In this document: in pieces, positions 7,636-16,389 of the stretch
Position numbering within the stretch: position 1 is the stretch's first letter
Layout of the letters: every line of letters starts with the position of its first letter
Assembly (NCBI GenBank): GCA_003490025.1
Contig: DNJC01000076.1
Span: 71,197 to 135,196, forward strand
Source of the DNA: Geobacter sp.
Lineage (GTDB): Bacteria > Desulfobacterota > Desulfuromonadia > Geobacterales > Geobacteraceae
DNA: 64,000 bases
Direction of reading: 5' to 3'
Made by a program: the position numbers and the translations under genes
Notes under the pieces: model-generated
Told to the model about the DNA's origin: nothing
Seen by the model: only the letters and a program-made list of their open reading frames with translations
Database searches by the model: none

Positions 7636-8979
7636 ATGCTGACCGTCTGGGCCACCATCATCAAGGAACTTCTGGAACTGCGCCGGGACCGCGCCGGCCT
7701 GCTGGTGCTCCTCGTCATGCCGATGGCGCTGGTGCTGATCGTCTCGCTGGTGCAGGATAACGTCATGCAGGCCACCGGGCAGGCGCCGATCCGGGTACTC
7801 TTCGTCGACCAGGACCGCAGCTTCCTCGGCGAGAGGATCGGCAAGCAGCTGAAGGCCGGCGGCGGCTTCGACCTGGTGACCCGGCTCAGGGGAAACCCGG
7901 TCGACGCGGAGGGTGCCAAGAGGGCGGTCGTGAAGGGGGATTTCCAGTTCACCATCATCATCCCGGCCGGCACCGGGGCCGCTTTCGAGGAGATGGTCAG
8001 GAAAAGGGCGCAGGGCGCCGTGGTCGCCAAGGGGAAGGAACCGGCGCCCGCAGCGGCTCCGCTCCCGGGTGCGGCAGCGGCGGGGGTCACCGTCTATTTC
8101 GACCCCGCGGTGCAGGGCTCCTTCCGCACGGCGGTGAGCAACGCGCTGCAGCGGGTCGTGCTCGGCATCGAATTCCAGGAGCAGGCGAGGGTTCTCGCCG
8201 AAACGCTGCCGTCGGAGGTGAGCAAGGCGATGTCGGGGACGATGAACCCCTTCATGGCGGTCGGCTTCGCGCCCGAGGTGAGCTTCAGGATCGAAACCGC
8301 TCCCATGCTGAAGCTGACCGAGGAGGTCGCCTTCAACAGCCGCCTGCTGCAGCGACCGACCGCCGCGCAGCAAAACGTGCCGGCCTGGGCCCTTTTCGGC
8401 ATGTTCTTCATCGTGGTGCCGCTCTCCGGCTCCCTGGTGCGGGAGCGGCAGACCGGCGCCATGACGAGGCTCATGACCATGCCGGTCTCGGCGCTCTCCT
8501 TGTTGGCGGGCAAGCTCTGCGCCTACCTCCTGGTCTGCCTGGCCCAGTTCACCCTGATGCTCGCTGCCGGCTGCTTCGTGCTGCCGCTGCTCGGCACCTC
8601 CGGCCTGGTCCTGGACCATCGTCTCCTGACGCTGGCTCCGATCGCCCTGGCCGCCGCGCTCGCCGCGGCCGGATACGGCATCATGATAGGGACCCTGGCC
8701 CGCAGCTACGAGCAGGGCTCGATGTTCGGCGCCGTATCCGTCGTCATCGCGGCGGCCGTGGGTGGGATCATGATCCCGGTCTACGTCATGCCCCGTTACA
8801 TGCAGCAGGTCAGCGGCGTCTCGCCGCTGGCCTGGGGGTTGAACGCTTTCCAGGAGGTGCTGGTGCGGGGGGGCGATATCGGCTCCGCTGCCCGGGAGAT
8901 CTCCCTGCTTTTGCTCTTTTTTATCGTGACTATAACGACTTCCTGGCTTGCGCTGCGCCGCAACCGCACGGGGGCATAA
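7636..8979 (+). CDS. ABC-2 type transporter permease
   Basis: 447 aa from ATG 7636 with AGGAGGT 11-17 nt upstream. The N-terminal transmembrane helix (LLVLLVMPMALVLIVSLV) is followed by a long periplasmic domain of about 200 residues. That domain includes an Ala/Pro-rich stretch around residue 140 (PAPAAAPLPGAAAA). Five C-terminal transmembrane helices follow (ALFGMFFIVVPLSGSLV onward), with the ABC-2 family LVRERQTGAMTRLMTMPVS intracellular helix. This is the YhhJ/DrrB-like arrangement, and with the ATPase just upstream it makes an exporter. A 115-nt gap separates the two, which is long for an operon pair. Confidence 0.9.
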   Translation: MLTVWATIIKELLELRRDRAGLLVLLVMPMALVLIVSLVQDNVMQATGQAPIRVLFVDQDRSFLGERIGKQLKAGGGFDLVTRLRGNPVDAEGAKRAVVKGDFQFTIIIPAGTGAAFEEMVRKRAQGAVVAKGKEPAPAAAPLPGAAAAGVTVYFDPAVQGSFRTAVSNALQRVVLGIEFQEQARVLAETLPSEVSKAMSGTMNPFMAVGFAPEVSFRIETAPMLKLTEEVAFNSRLLQRPTAAQQNVPAWALFGMFFIVVPLSGSLVRERQTGAMTRLMTMPVSALSLLAGKLCAYLLVCLAQFTLMLAAGCFVLPLLGTSGLVLDHRLLTLAPIALAAALAAAGYGIMIGTLARSYEQGSMFGAVSVVIAAAVGGIMIPVYVMPRYMQQVSGVSPLAWGLNAFQEVLVRGGDIGSAAREISLLLLFFIVTITTSWLALRRNRTGA

Positions 8980-9026
8980 TCGGACCCGCCATGCTAGGGC
9001 GGATGCGGGTCGCAGGGGAGTGCGAA

Positions 9027-9290
9027 ATGTTAGACAGTTTGGAGCAGGAACTTTCCGAGATGATCATCGACACCTGCAGGGTGGCCGGTCCGCTTGCGGC
9101 TGAGATAGCGCCGGACGCGCCGCTGATCGGTCCCGATTCCCCGTACGGCCTCGATTCCCTCGACGCGGTCGAGATCGTCGTCGCGGTCCAGAAAAACTAC
9201 CAAATCAGGATCGAGGCGCAGGAGACGAGCAGGGAGGTGCTGCAGTCGTTGAGGAGTCTTGCGGCCTACATCAGAAGCCAGCAGAACTAG
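9027..9290 (+). CDS. Acyl carrier protein 2
   Basis: 87 aa from ATG 9027, chosen over ATG 8991 because AGGGGAG lies 8 nt before it and the sequence then starts like other ACPs (MLDSLEQELSEMI). The attachment motif GLDSLDAVE places the phosphopantetheine serine at residue 44. It shares this motif and the ALAAYI-like C-terminal helix (SLAAYIRSQQN) with ACP 1 but differs elsewhere, so it is a diverged paralog. It is the last gene of the plus operon; its stop lies 24 nt from the stop of the convergent carbamoyltransferase gene. Confidence 0.9.
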   Translation: MLDSLEQELSEMIIDTCRVAGPLAAEIAPDAPLIGPDSPYGLDSLDAVEIVVAVQKNYQIRIEAQETSREVLQSLRSLAAYIRSQQN

Positions 9291-9314
9291 CTGCGGGGCG
9301 GGGGGAGGCTTGGG

Positions 9315-11021
9315 TTACCGGTCCACCCGGTAGTTCCCCATGAACAGTGCGTCGAGCGGAGCCCGCTCGAAGCAGGAGAGGGCGTCGTCGGGGGTGCAGA
9401 CGATCGGCTCCTGCATGTTGAAGCTGGTATTGATGAGTACCGCGTAGCCGGAGAGCTTTTCGAACTCCTCCAGCAAAAGATGGATCTCGGGGTTCGACTC
9501 CCTGGTGACGATCTGAATCCTCGCCGTGCCGTCCACATGCGTAATCCCGGGGAGCATCTCCCGGAATTCGCTTCTCACCTCGGTCGTCACCAGCATGTAT
9601 CGCGTCAATTCCGAAACGGGCTCCTGCAGTTCGAAATATTTGAGCGCCGCCTCCTCGGTGGCGATCGGGGCGAAGGGGCGGAACGCCTCCCGTTTCTTCA
9701 CCGTCTTGTTGAGATGGTCCTTGATCCCGCTCCAGCCCGGGTTCGCCAGGATGGACCGGTTGCCCAGCGCTCGAGGCCCGCTCTCCATGCGCCCCTGGAA
9801 CCAGCCGACCACCTTGTTTTCCGCCAGGGCCCGCGCCGCCTCGACCCAGGGCTCTAGCGATTCCCGGTACCCCTTTTGCCGCTGCCGCAGGGCGTGCAGG
9901 ATCTCCCCGGAACCGAAAGAGGGGCCGAGATAGGGGGAGAACCAGGGGGAGTCGGGGACCGTTTCCCCGCAGCGGGCGAAGGCGGCATAGAGGGCGGCTC
10001 CCGCCGCCCCGCCGCTGTCGGAGGGAAAGGGGGGGGCGAAGACGCTTTCATGGCTTCCCCCTTGCAGGATCTCCCTGTTGATGTCGCAGTTCAGGAACAC
10101 CCCGCCCGACAGGCAGAGTCGCCTGTTTCCCGTCGCCCTCGCCGCGTGCCGGACCACGTGCAGGATCGCCCTCTTGATGCTCTTCTGCATGCTGCAGGCG
10201 ACGTCGAAATGGCGCTCTTCGAGGGGCTCTTCCGGGCGCCTTTTGGCGCCGAACTCGCTCCCCAGCCCCCCCTCCCTGAAGTTCCAGAGTCCCAGGTATT
10301 TCTTGTTCAAGAGGGTGTAGCGGCCGTCGTCCTTGAGCCCGATGATCTTGTCGAAGGCGTCGCGGTACGCCTGGGTCTCCCGCCCGAAAGAGGCGAGGGC
10401 CATGGTCTTTCCTTCCTGGTACATGTCGAAGCCGAGGAAATTCGTGAAGGTCGTGTAGAGGATGCCGAGGGAATCCCAGATGGGCGCCTGCCACTTAAGC
10501 CGGAAGCGCCCCTTCTCCATGGCGAAGACCGAGGTGGAACAGTTCTCGCCGTGCCCGTCGACGACGATGACATCGGCGGCCTCGCCGTTGAAGGGGGAGA
10601 GGTAGTAGCTGGAAGCGGCGTGGGCGAGATGGTGGTCGACCCAGATCACGCGCCCCTTGAATTCCCCGTGGTACGCCTTGTTCAAGGTCCTTTTCAGCCT
10701 GAAGGAGGCGAGCACGGAGCGGGCGTTCTTCGGGGCGCTGGAGTTGCGCAGGATCTGGAAATAGATCAGCGGGGCCACGGCCAGTTTGAACAGCTCCGCC
10801 GCCGCTGCCTTGTACGGGTTCCAGTTGAAGGCGATGACGTCGACGTCGCAAAGCCGCACCCCCGCCCGGGCCAGGACGAAATCTATCGAATGGACCGGGA
10901 AGGCCTCGGTATGTTTGACGCGATTCAGGCGCTCCTCTTCCACGTTTGCGATGAGTTCGCCGTCGCGTATCAGACAGGCGGCCGAATCGTGGACGAAGGC
11001 GGAGATGCCGAGGATGATCAT
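9315..11021 (-). CDS. NodU/CmcH-family O-carbamoyltransferase
   Basis: 568 aa, start ATG at 11021. The N-terminal ASKHA-like fold starts MIILGISAFVHDSAACLI and contains the metal-binding VDHHLAHAASSYY and VVDGHGENC motifs. The C-terminal YrdC-like carbamoyltransferase domain contains MESGPRALGNRSILANP and AFRPFAPI. These are the classic NodU/TobZ landmarks. The family makes carbamoyl-adenylate from carbamoyl phosphate and ATP and transfers the carbamoyl group to a hydroxyl, commonly on sugars or polyketides. It is the last gene of the minus operon. Its presence predicts a carbamoylated hydroxyl on the cluster product. Confidence 0.93.
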   Translation of the reverse strand: MIILGISAFVHDSAACLIRDGELIANVEEERLNRVKHTEAFPVHSIDFVLARAGVRLCDVDVIAFNWNPYKAAAAELFKLAVAPLIYFQILRNSSAPKNARSVLASFRLKRTLNKAYHGEFKGRVIWVDHHLAHAASSYYLSPFNGEAADVIVVDGHGENCSTSVFAMEKGRFRLKWQAPIWDSLGILYTTFTNFLGFDMYQEGKTMALASFGRETQAYRDAFDKIIGLKDDGRYTLLNKKYLGLWNFREGGLGSEFGAKRRPEEPLEERHFDVACSMQKSIKRAILHVVRHAARATGNRRLCLSGGVFLNCDINREILQGGSHESVFAPPFPSDSGGAAGAALYAAFARCGETVPDSPWFSPYLGPSFGSGEILHALRQRQKGYRESLEPWVEAARALAENKVVGWFQGRMESGPRALGNRSILANPGWSGIKDHLNKTVKKREAFRPFAPIATEEAALKYFELQEPVSELTRYMLVTTEVRSEFREMLPGITHVDGTARIQIVTRESNPEIHLLLEEFEKLSGYAVLINTSFNMQEPIVCTPDDALSCFERAPLDALFMGNYRVDR

Positions 11022-11086
11022 TGAGTCTGCTCCGGAATGTGTCGTTCAGGCCCGGCTTGAGCGGGCGAAGCCGGCGGCTAGCGCCG

Positions 11087-12226
11087 CTACACCGCGGTGA
11101 GCATCATGTACGCCACCGAGAACCTGCCGCTTTCCGGGATCATGCAGAGGATGCGGTCGCCCGCTTTGAGGCGCGTGGAGTGGAACAGCTCTTCGAGCAT
11201 GATGTAGATCGAGGCCGAGCCGGTGTTCCCCTTGGTCGCCAGGTTGCTGAACCAGCGCTCCTGCGGGATGCCGAAGCCGATCTCGACCATCCTGTCGTGC
11301 AGGCTCGGGCGGAAGTAATCCGACGAATAGTGCGGCAGAAACCAGGTGACCGCCTCGGGGGTGAGCGCGTGTTTGGCGACGACCCGGGTCAGGGTCCGGT
11401 TCACGATGGTGCTGATGATCTCCCGGTCCAGGAGTTTCACGTCCTGCCGGACCAGGAAAGGGGCGGACCCGCTGCTCCCGGAAAGGGAGCGCCAGCCGGT
11501 GATGCTGCCGTCGCCGTTTTTCAGCGCGCCGCTGTACATGCAAGTCTCCAGCTCGCCGGCGAAGGAGAGATGCTCGATCCACTCGATCCGCAGGGAGGTT
11601 CGCCCGGCTGCGGGGGCCGCGCTGAGGTACGCGGCTCCCGCCCCGTCGGAGAGCATCCAGCGCAGGAAGTCGGCGTCGAAGCAGTGGCTCTGGTTCGCGG
11701 CCAGCTCGGCCCCGCGCTCGGGCGTCACCGCCTCGAACAGCTCGGCGCGCATGAAGCTGGAGGCGAGTTCGGAGCCGGTCGCCACCGCGTTGCCGGTGGT
11801 GCCGGAGGCGACGTTCAGCGCCGCGTACTTCAGCGCACTGATCCCGGAGAGGCAGATGCCGGACATGCTCGCGACCTCGCACGGGGCGCTCCCCAGCTCG
11901 CCGTGCACCATCAGGCCGTGTCCCGGCATGAGCTGGTCGGGGGAGGAGGTGCCGCAGGCCAGGCACTCGATCTGGTCCGGGGTGAAGCCGTCGTGGGGGG
12001 CGAGGCGGCGCACCGCCTCGGCGGTGAGTGCGGCATTGCTGTGGGTAATCCGGCCGGTGCCGGGCTCGATGGCGTAGTAGCGCTCCCGGATCTTGTTGTT
12101 CCTGAGGATGACGGCCCTGGTGCGCGAGGGGGTCTGGTGCACCATGCCTAGGACCTTCTCGATGTTCTGGTTGTCCACCGGCTCGTTGGGCAGAAAAACC
12201 GCCATGTCGGTTATGTAGGCATCCAT
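11087..12226 (-). CDS. 3-oxoacyl-ACP synthase III (KAS III / FabH-like)
   Basis: 379 aa from ATG at 12226, 11 nt after the preceding gene's stop. The Cys-His-Asn triad of KAS III enzymes is complete: Cys125 in MSGICLSGIS, His299 in WFLPHYSSDYF and Asn334 in ATKGNTGSASIYI. The N-terminus (MDAYITDMAVFLPNE) is the usual first strand. It could prime the cluster's acyl chain, or, like several FabH homologs in natural-product clusters, act as a head-to-head condensing or acyl-transfer enzyme. Together with the KS/partner pair it gives the cluster three condensing-enzyme folds, two of them with intact active sites. Confidence 0.92.
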   Translation of the reverse strand: MDAYITDMAVFLPNEPVDNQNIEKVLGMVHQTPSRTRAVILRNNKIRERYYAIEPGTGRITHSNAALTAEAVRRLAPHDGFTPDQIECLACGTSSPDQLMPGHGLMVHGELGSAPCEVASMSGICLSGISALKYAALNVASGTTGNAVATGSELASSFMRAELFEAVTPERGAELAANQSHCFDADFLRWMLSDGAGAAYLSAAPAAGRTSLRIEWIEHLSFAGELETCMYSGALKNGDGSITGWRSLSGSSGSAPFLVRQDVKLLDREIISTIVNRTLTRVVAKHALTPEAVTWFLPHYSSDYFRPSLHDRMVEIGFGIPQERWFSNLATKGNTGSASIYIMLEELFHSTRLKAGDRILCMIPESGRFSVAYMMLTAV

Positions 12227-12237
12227 TGCAGGCTCCC

Positions 12238-13533
12238 CTAAAGTTTTGCGTGGGCGTGAAAGGTCGTGATCAGTCTGGCGTACTGCTGGTAGAAGCGTTT
12301 TTCCCCGAGGCGCGTCGCTACCACCGCGTTGGTGAGCGTGTAGTAGTCCAGGTCCCGGTTCGTGATCCGCCCCTGCATCTCGGCGTAGAGCGGGGTTCCC
12401 GGCAGCGGGGTCAGCACGGTCAGGATCGGCAGGTCGATGCCCCTGCCGGTGACGTAGCGCTCCAGCGCGTCGAAGCGGGCGTCGTCGTAATCGGGCGAGA
12501 CGATGAAGTCGCCGACGATGGTGATGCCGAGTTCGTGCAGGATGGCGATCGCCTGGTCGTTGAGCGCGACGCTGTTCTCCTTGTTCATGAAGGCGAGTTC
12601 GCCGTCGCTGATCTCCTCGAAGCCGATCACCACCGAGCGCAGCCCCGCCTCCTTCCAGAGCCGGAGCAGGGCGGGATGGCGCACCACCGTGTCGGAACGG
12701 ACGTCGGCGATGAAGTGCTTGCGTATCCCGGCCGCCATGATCGCCTCGGCCAGCAGGCGCGCGTGTCCGGTATTGCCGAAGGTGTTGGCGTCCACCAGCC
12801 GGATCACCGGGATGTCGCCCAGAAGCCGGATGTCCCTCAGGACCGTCTCGATCGAGTGGGTCAGGTAGCGCCCCCCGGTCAGTGAGCCGATGCAGCAAAA
12901 GGAGCAGCTGTAGGGGCAGCCGAAGGCGGAGGCGACCATGCCGAGCCGGGCGCCCACCGAGGAGAGCACGTAGCTGTCGCGGTTGCCGGCAACCAGGTCG
13001 TAGCGCGGCGGCGCCTGCTCGGCGAGATCCGGCGCACCGAAGACGCGGGGGGCGAATTCGAGCCTTCCTCCCGGCCTGGTTGCGGCGATCCCCGGGATCG
13101 CCCCGGCCGGGCGCCCCGCCTGGAGCGCCGCCGCCAGTTCGGCGAAGCTTCCCTTGCCGAGACCGACGACGACGTAGTCGACCGCGCTCCGGTTGAAGAA
13201 TTCGGAATCGGAGCTGGCGTGGATCCCCCCCACGACGATCCGCGCCCCGCAGCTCTCCTTGATCTCCCCGGCGAGCCTCAGGACCGTGTTCGCCTCGCAG
13301 GTGGCCGCGGTGAAGGCGGCCAGTTCCGGCCTGAAGGCGTCGAGGGTCCGTTGCATGCCGTCCGGCTCCGCCTTCAGGTCGAGGATGCGCACCTCGTGCC
13401 CCGCCAGGTTGCCGGCCAGCACTTCGAGCGCCAGCGGTTCGCCGCGGAAGATCTGGCGTATCGACTCGATGCCGTAGCGCTCCTCCGGGATGCTCTTGCC
13501 GCAGTTGGGCGGATTGATCAGTAATATTTTCAT
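12238..13533 (-). CDS. B12-binding-domain radical SAM protein
   Basis: 431 aa from ATG at 13533, overlapping the upstream gene by 4 nt. The N-terminal Rossmann-like cobalamin-binding domain starts MKILLINPPN, then IVVGGIHAS and VVVGLGKGSF. The radical SAM cluster motif is Cys206-x3-Cys210-x2-Cys213 in FGCPYSCSFC. The family performs radical methylations, ring contractions or other C-H chemistry on unreactive carbons. It is the second radical SAM enzyme in the cluster, the other being at the left edge of the window. The DxHxxG cobalamin-ligand motif is not obvious, so cobalamin may be bound without a lower His ligand. Confidence 0.9.
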   Translation of the reverse strand: MKILLINPPNCGKSIPEERYGIESIRQIFRGEPLALEVLAGNLAGHEVRILDLKAEPDGMQRTLDAFRPELAAFTAATCEANTVLRLAGEIKESCGARIVVGGIHASSDSEFFNRSAVDYVVVGLGKGSFAELAAALQAGRPAGAIPGIAATRPGGRLEFAPRVFGAPDLAEQAPPRYDLVAGNRDSYVLSSVGARLGMVASAFGCPYSCSFCCIGSLTGGRYLTHSIETVLRDIRLLGDIPVIRLVDANTFGNTGHARLLAEAIMAAGIRKHFIADVRSDTVVRHPALLRLWKEAGLRSVVIGFEEISDGELAFMNKENSVALNDQAIAILHELGITIVGDFIVSPDYDDARFDALERYVTGRGIDLPILTVLTPLPGTPLYAEMQGRITNRDLDYYTLTNAVVATRLGEKRFYQQYARLITTFHAHAKL

Positions 13534-14807
13534 CCCGCCTGCACCTTTTTCACCACGGCCTCCCGGTCCGAAGCGGCGCCACCCTTCCCCTTGCGCAGCG
13601 CCCGCACCGCGGCATAGGTGAGGAGCGCGCCCGCGGCGCCCAGGAGCGGTCCGATGAACAGCGCCCCGATCAGCCACTCCCAGAGCCGGTGGTGCAGCTC
13701 CTCGAGCAGCGTGTGACGGTTGAACTCGGTCCAGAAGCCGCCATGGACCAGGTAATGACCGAGTTCGACGCAGAGAAACGGCACGAAAGGGGCGCAGCAG
13801 ACGTTGCTGGCGCCGACCGCCGCCAGCTTGTTCAGGTGCAGCCGGTGGCTCGCGTACAGTATCGCCGCGATCCCGAACGGGATGATGGGGAGTGATCCCA
13901 GGAAGATGCCGACCCAGACGGCTGCGGCAAGCTGCCCGGCGCTGGAATGCTCCCGGCTGAGCGCCCGGAAATAGCGCAGCGGCTCGAAGATCCCCGGCTG
14001 CCGTTCGGCGCCGGCCGCCCCGGAGAAGAGCCTGCGGTGCGGCCAGGGGATCAGCGAGCGGGTCACCAGAAAAGTGTGCAGGCAGCTAAGGCGCAGGTTG
14101 TCCTTGAACTTGTGAAAGTGCGAGACGCGCTCGTCCCCCGGCGGGTAGTACACCGAGACCGGCGTGGAGAACACCGGGAGCCCGGCCCAGCGCCCGCGCA
14201 CCAGCACCTCTATCTCGAAGGTGTAGCGCCGGGAGAGAAACCTGGAGCGCTGCAGAAACTCGACCGGGTAGAGCCGGTAGCCGCTCTGGGTGTCGGGGAG
14301 CGTCTGGCCGCATTCCAGGCGCACCCAGAAGTTGGAGAAGTCCCTGCCGAAAAGGCTGGAGCGCGGTACGTTGAGGGTCTCCATACGGCGGGCGCCGATC
14401 ACGATGCAGGGCCAGGCGGTTGCGGCTGTCTGCAAGAGACCTCCCGCATCGGCCGGATCGTGCTGGCCGTCGGCATCGATGGTAAGCATCGCCTCATAAC
14501 CCAGGTCCCGCGCCAGTATCGCCGCCGCGAGTATCGCCTCCCCCTTGCCCCGGTTCACCGGCAGCCGGTGGCGCACCAAGGGGAGATCGTCGACCGTGTC
14601 GAGGCTGCCGTCCGTGCTGCCGTCGTCGACGACGAGGACGGCCAACCCCTGTGCCAGGGCACCCTCGGCCACTTGACGCAGCGTGCCCGCGTGGTTGTAC
14701 ACCGGTATGACCGCGACGGTTTTCGGGGCGGCCGGAGCATCAGGTGCATCCGGTGCATCAGGTGCATCCGGTGCCGCAGCCGGGCGGCTTGTTCGCGTCC
14801 GGTTCAC
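13530..14807 (-). CDS. Glycosyltransferase family 2 with C-terminal DUF2062 membrane domain
   Basis: 425 aa from GTG at 14807, which overlaps the upstream stop (GTGA) and has a GGGAGG ribosome site. A short linker rich in Asp-Ala-Pro repeats leads into a GT-A domain: VAVIPVYNHAG, VVDDGSTDGS, TIDADGQHDP (DxD-like) and TQSGYRLYP. A DUF2062 domain follows with hydrophobic segments (WVGIFLGSLPIIPFGIAAIL; VCCAPFVPFLCVELGHYL). The GT2 part resembles dolichyl-phosphate-sugar synthases, so a polyprenyl- or lipid-linked sugar donor is plausible. It would glycosylate the cluster product at the membrane. Confidence 0.88.
   Translation of the reverse strand: MNRTRTSRPAAAPDAPDAPDAPDAPAAPKTVAVIPVYNHAGTLRQVAEGALAQGLAVLVVDDGSTDGSLDTVDDLPLVRHRLPVNRGKGEAILAAAILARDLGYEAMLTIDADGQHDPADAGGLLQTAATAWPCIVIGARRMETLNVPRSSLFGRDFSNFWVRLECGQTLPDTQSGYRLYPVEFLQRSRFLSRRYTFEIEVLVRGRWAGLPVFSTPVSVYYPPGDERVSHFHKFKDNLRLSCLHTFLVTRSLIPWPHRRLFSGAAGAERQPGIFEPLRYFRALSREHSSAGQLAAAVWVGIFLGSLPIIPFGIAAILYASHRLHLNKLAAVGASNVCCAPFVPFLCVELGHYLVHGGFWTEFNRHTLLEELHHRLWEWLIGALFIGPLLGAAGALLTYAAVRALRKGKGGAASDREAVVKKVQAG
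14737..14772. repeat. 9-bp tandem repeat encoding an Asp-Ala-Pro linker
   Basis: Four units alternating GCATCAGGT and GCATCCGGT. On the minus strand they encode repeated Asp-Ala-Pro near the N-terminus of the GT2-DUF2062 protein. The unit pattern is regular enough to be variable between strains by slippage. Confidence 0.8.
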
Positions 14808-16294
14808 GCCCCCTCCCGGCCGGACGCCGGCAGCATCGAGCCCGACGGTGCGCCGGCTTTGCGGGCCACCACCTCCAGCAGCATGCCGCGGCAGAACAGC
14901 GATTTCAAAAGGTGCGAGGAGACCGCGATCCGGTCGAAGCCAGCGGCGGAGAGCATCGCCTCCATTTCCCGGGCGCTGCGGGCCCGCAGCCACAGCCCCT
15001 GTCTCATCGCGTTGCCGACCTGGGTGAAGAACCGGAAAAAGGAGCTGCGGGCGGTTATGAAGTAGACCGCCCCCCCCGGCTCGACCTGGGGCGCCAGCCG
15101 GCTGATGAAGCCGGGAAGATCGGCCAGGTACTCGAGGGCCGAAAAGGCGCAGACCACGGAAAAGGGGCCTGCGATCTCCATGGTCTCCACGTTCCCCTTC
15201 ACCGTCTTTATGTTGCCAATCCCCTGCTCCCGGGCTTTTTGCTCCAGGAGTTCCAGCATGTTGCCGGAGATGTCCGCCGCCAGCACCTCTTTGCAGTTGC
15301 GGGCGATGTCCAGGGTGAAGATGCCGGTGCCGGCGCCGATTTCCAGCACCCGGTCCGCGCCTGCGAAGAGGGTCGGAATCCGGTCCGTGAAGAGCCGGTG
15401 CTCGGTGGAGCGCGACATGGATACGGTGGAGCAGAATTGCTCCCGGTCGTAGCTGGGGGCGAGCCCGTCGTAAAAGAGCCGGGCCGCGTTCGGCGCGCCG
15501 TCCGAGGTGTCGCTCTGCATGACCTCCTTGCCGATCAGCCGGGCCAGCGGGACGATCGCCAGCCCCTGCTGCTTCACCCCCTCGATCACGGCCGCGAACT
15601 CTCGCAGCAGCCCGGTCGCGTCTCCCTGTCGCGGCGCCACGTCGTGGAGCAGGACGATGTCGCCCTGGACCACCCTGGAGAGCACCCTTCTGGCCAGCCC
15701 GGCGACGCGCCGGTTGCCGAAGTCGGCGGCGCGGCAGCTGAAATTGACGCAGAACATGCCGTTCTCCAAAAGGACGCGCCAGAGACGTGAGTTGGTGATC
15801 CCGACAGGAGGGCGAAAGGCGAGCGGCACGATCCCGAACTTGAGGAAGACGCTCTGGGCGAGCGCTACCTCCCGCTCCAGGGTGGCGCGCCCCTTGAGCA
15901 TCAGAAAAGGGAAATGACTGTAGGAGTGGTTGCCCACGGTATGCCCGGCCGCCAGAATCGCCTTCATGATCTCCGGGTAGCGCTCGGCACGCACGCCCGT
16001 CACGAAAAATGTCGCGCTGACGCCGTGCCGCGCCAGGAGTTCCAGCAGGCGCGGGGTGACCTCGGGGTCCGGTCCGTCGTCGAAGGTGAGGGCCACTCCC
16101 TCAGCCCCCTTTTTCCCCTTGCTGACGATGGGCAGGAAAAAGCTGAGCCGGGGGGAGAGCGGAGTCATAAAACAGAGGAGGACAAAGAGACAAAGCGGCA
16201 GCGGTGCCAGGGTTGCGTTGATAAAGAGAAGTGCTACGGAAAGTTGGAAGGCACCCAGGGCAAAAAAATGGGCAGGTGACAGCGGACAGATCAT
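14804..16294 (-). CDS. Polysaccharide deacetylase-methyltransferase fusion protein
   Basis: 496 aa from ATG at 16294, first gene of the minus operon. Two N-terminal hydrophobic segments (about residues 8-55) anchor it. A NodB-type carbohydrate esterase 4 domain follows: TFDDGPDPE (Asp72/Asp73), the metal ligands HSYSH (His123, His127), FRPPVG and a C-terminal LLHDV. A class I SAM-dependent methyltransferase follows from about residue 280: VLEIGAGTGIFTLDIA, NVETMEI and CAFSALEYLADLPGF. The fusion suggests N-deacetylation of an amino sugar followed by methylation on the same or an adjacent group. How both domains share a membrane side is unclear, since CE4 domains often act outside while SAM is cytosolic. 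Confidence 0.9.
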   Translation of the reverse strand: MICPLSPAHFFALGAFQLSVALLFINATLAPLPLCLFVLLCFMTPLSPRLSFFLPIVSKGKKGAEGVALTFDDGPDPEVTPRLLELLARHGVSATFFVTGVRAERYPEIMKAILAAGHTVGNHSYSHFPFLMLKGRATLEREVALAQSVFLKFGIVPLAFRPPVGITNSRLWRVLLENGMFCVNFSCRAADFGNRRVAGLARRVLSRVVQGDIVLLHDVAPRQGDATGLLREFAAVIEGVKQQGLAIVPLARLIGKEVMQSDTSDGAPNAARLFYDGLAPSYDREQFCSTVSMSRSTEHRLFTDRIPTLFAGADRVLEIGAGTGIFTLDIARNCKEVLAADISGNMLELLEQKAREQGIGNIKTVKGNVETMEIAGPFSVVCAFSALEYLADLPGFISRLAPQVEPGGAVYFITARSSFFRFFTQVGNAMRQGLWLRARSAREMEAMLSAAGFDRIAVSSHLLKSLFCRGMLLEVVARKAGAPSGSMLPASGREGA

Positions 16295-16389
16295 GAATCA
16301 TTCCTTTGCTTCATGGGACCTCGCCCCCGGCGCCAAAGTCCCCTCCATTAAGAGTCTGGAATATGACTCAAATCTTCCGGAAAGTCAAA

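Noticed and set aside
14737..14772. Possible CRISPR-like repeat array
   Set aside because: Units are 9 bp without spacers and code for an Asp-Ala-Pro linker in frame.
1..16294. Ladderane or aryl-polyene cluster
   Set aside because: The condensing-enzyme pair and ACPs fit loosely, but the dehydratase, ketoreductase and thioesterase set expected for these is not visible, while BtrH, NodU and DUF2062 genes are not typical for them.
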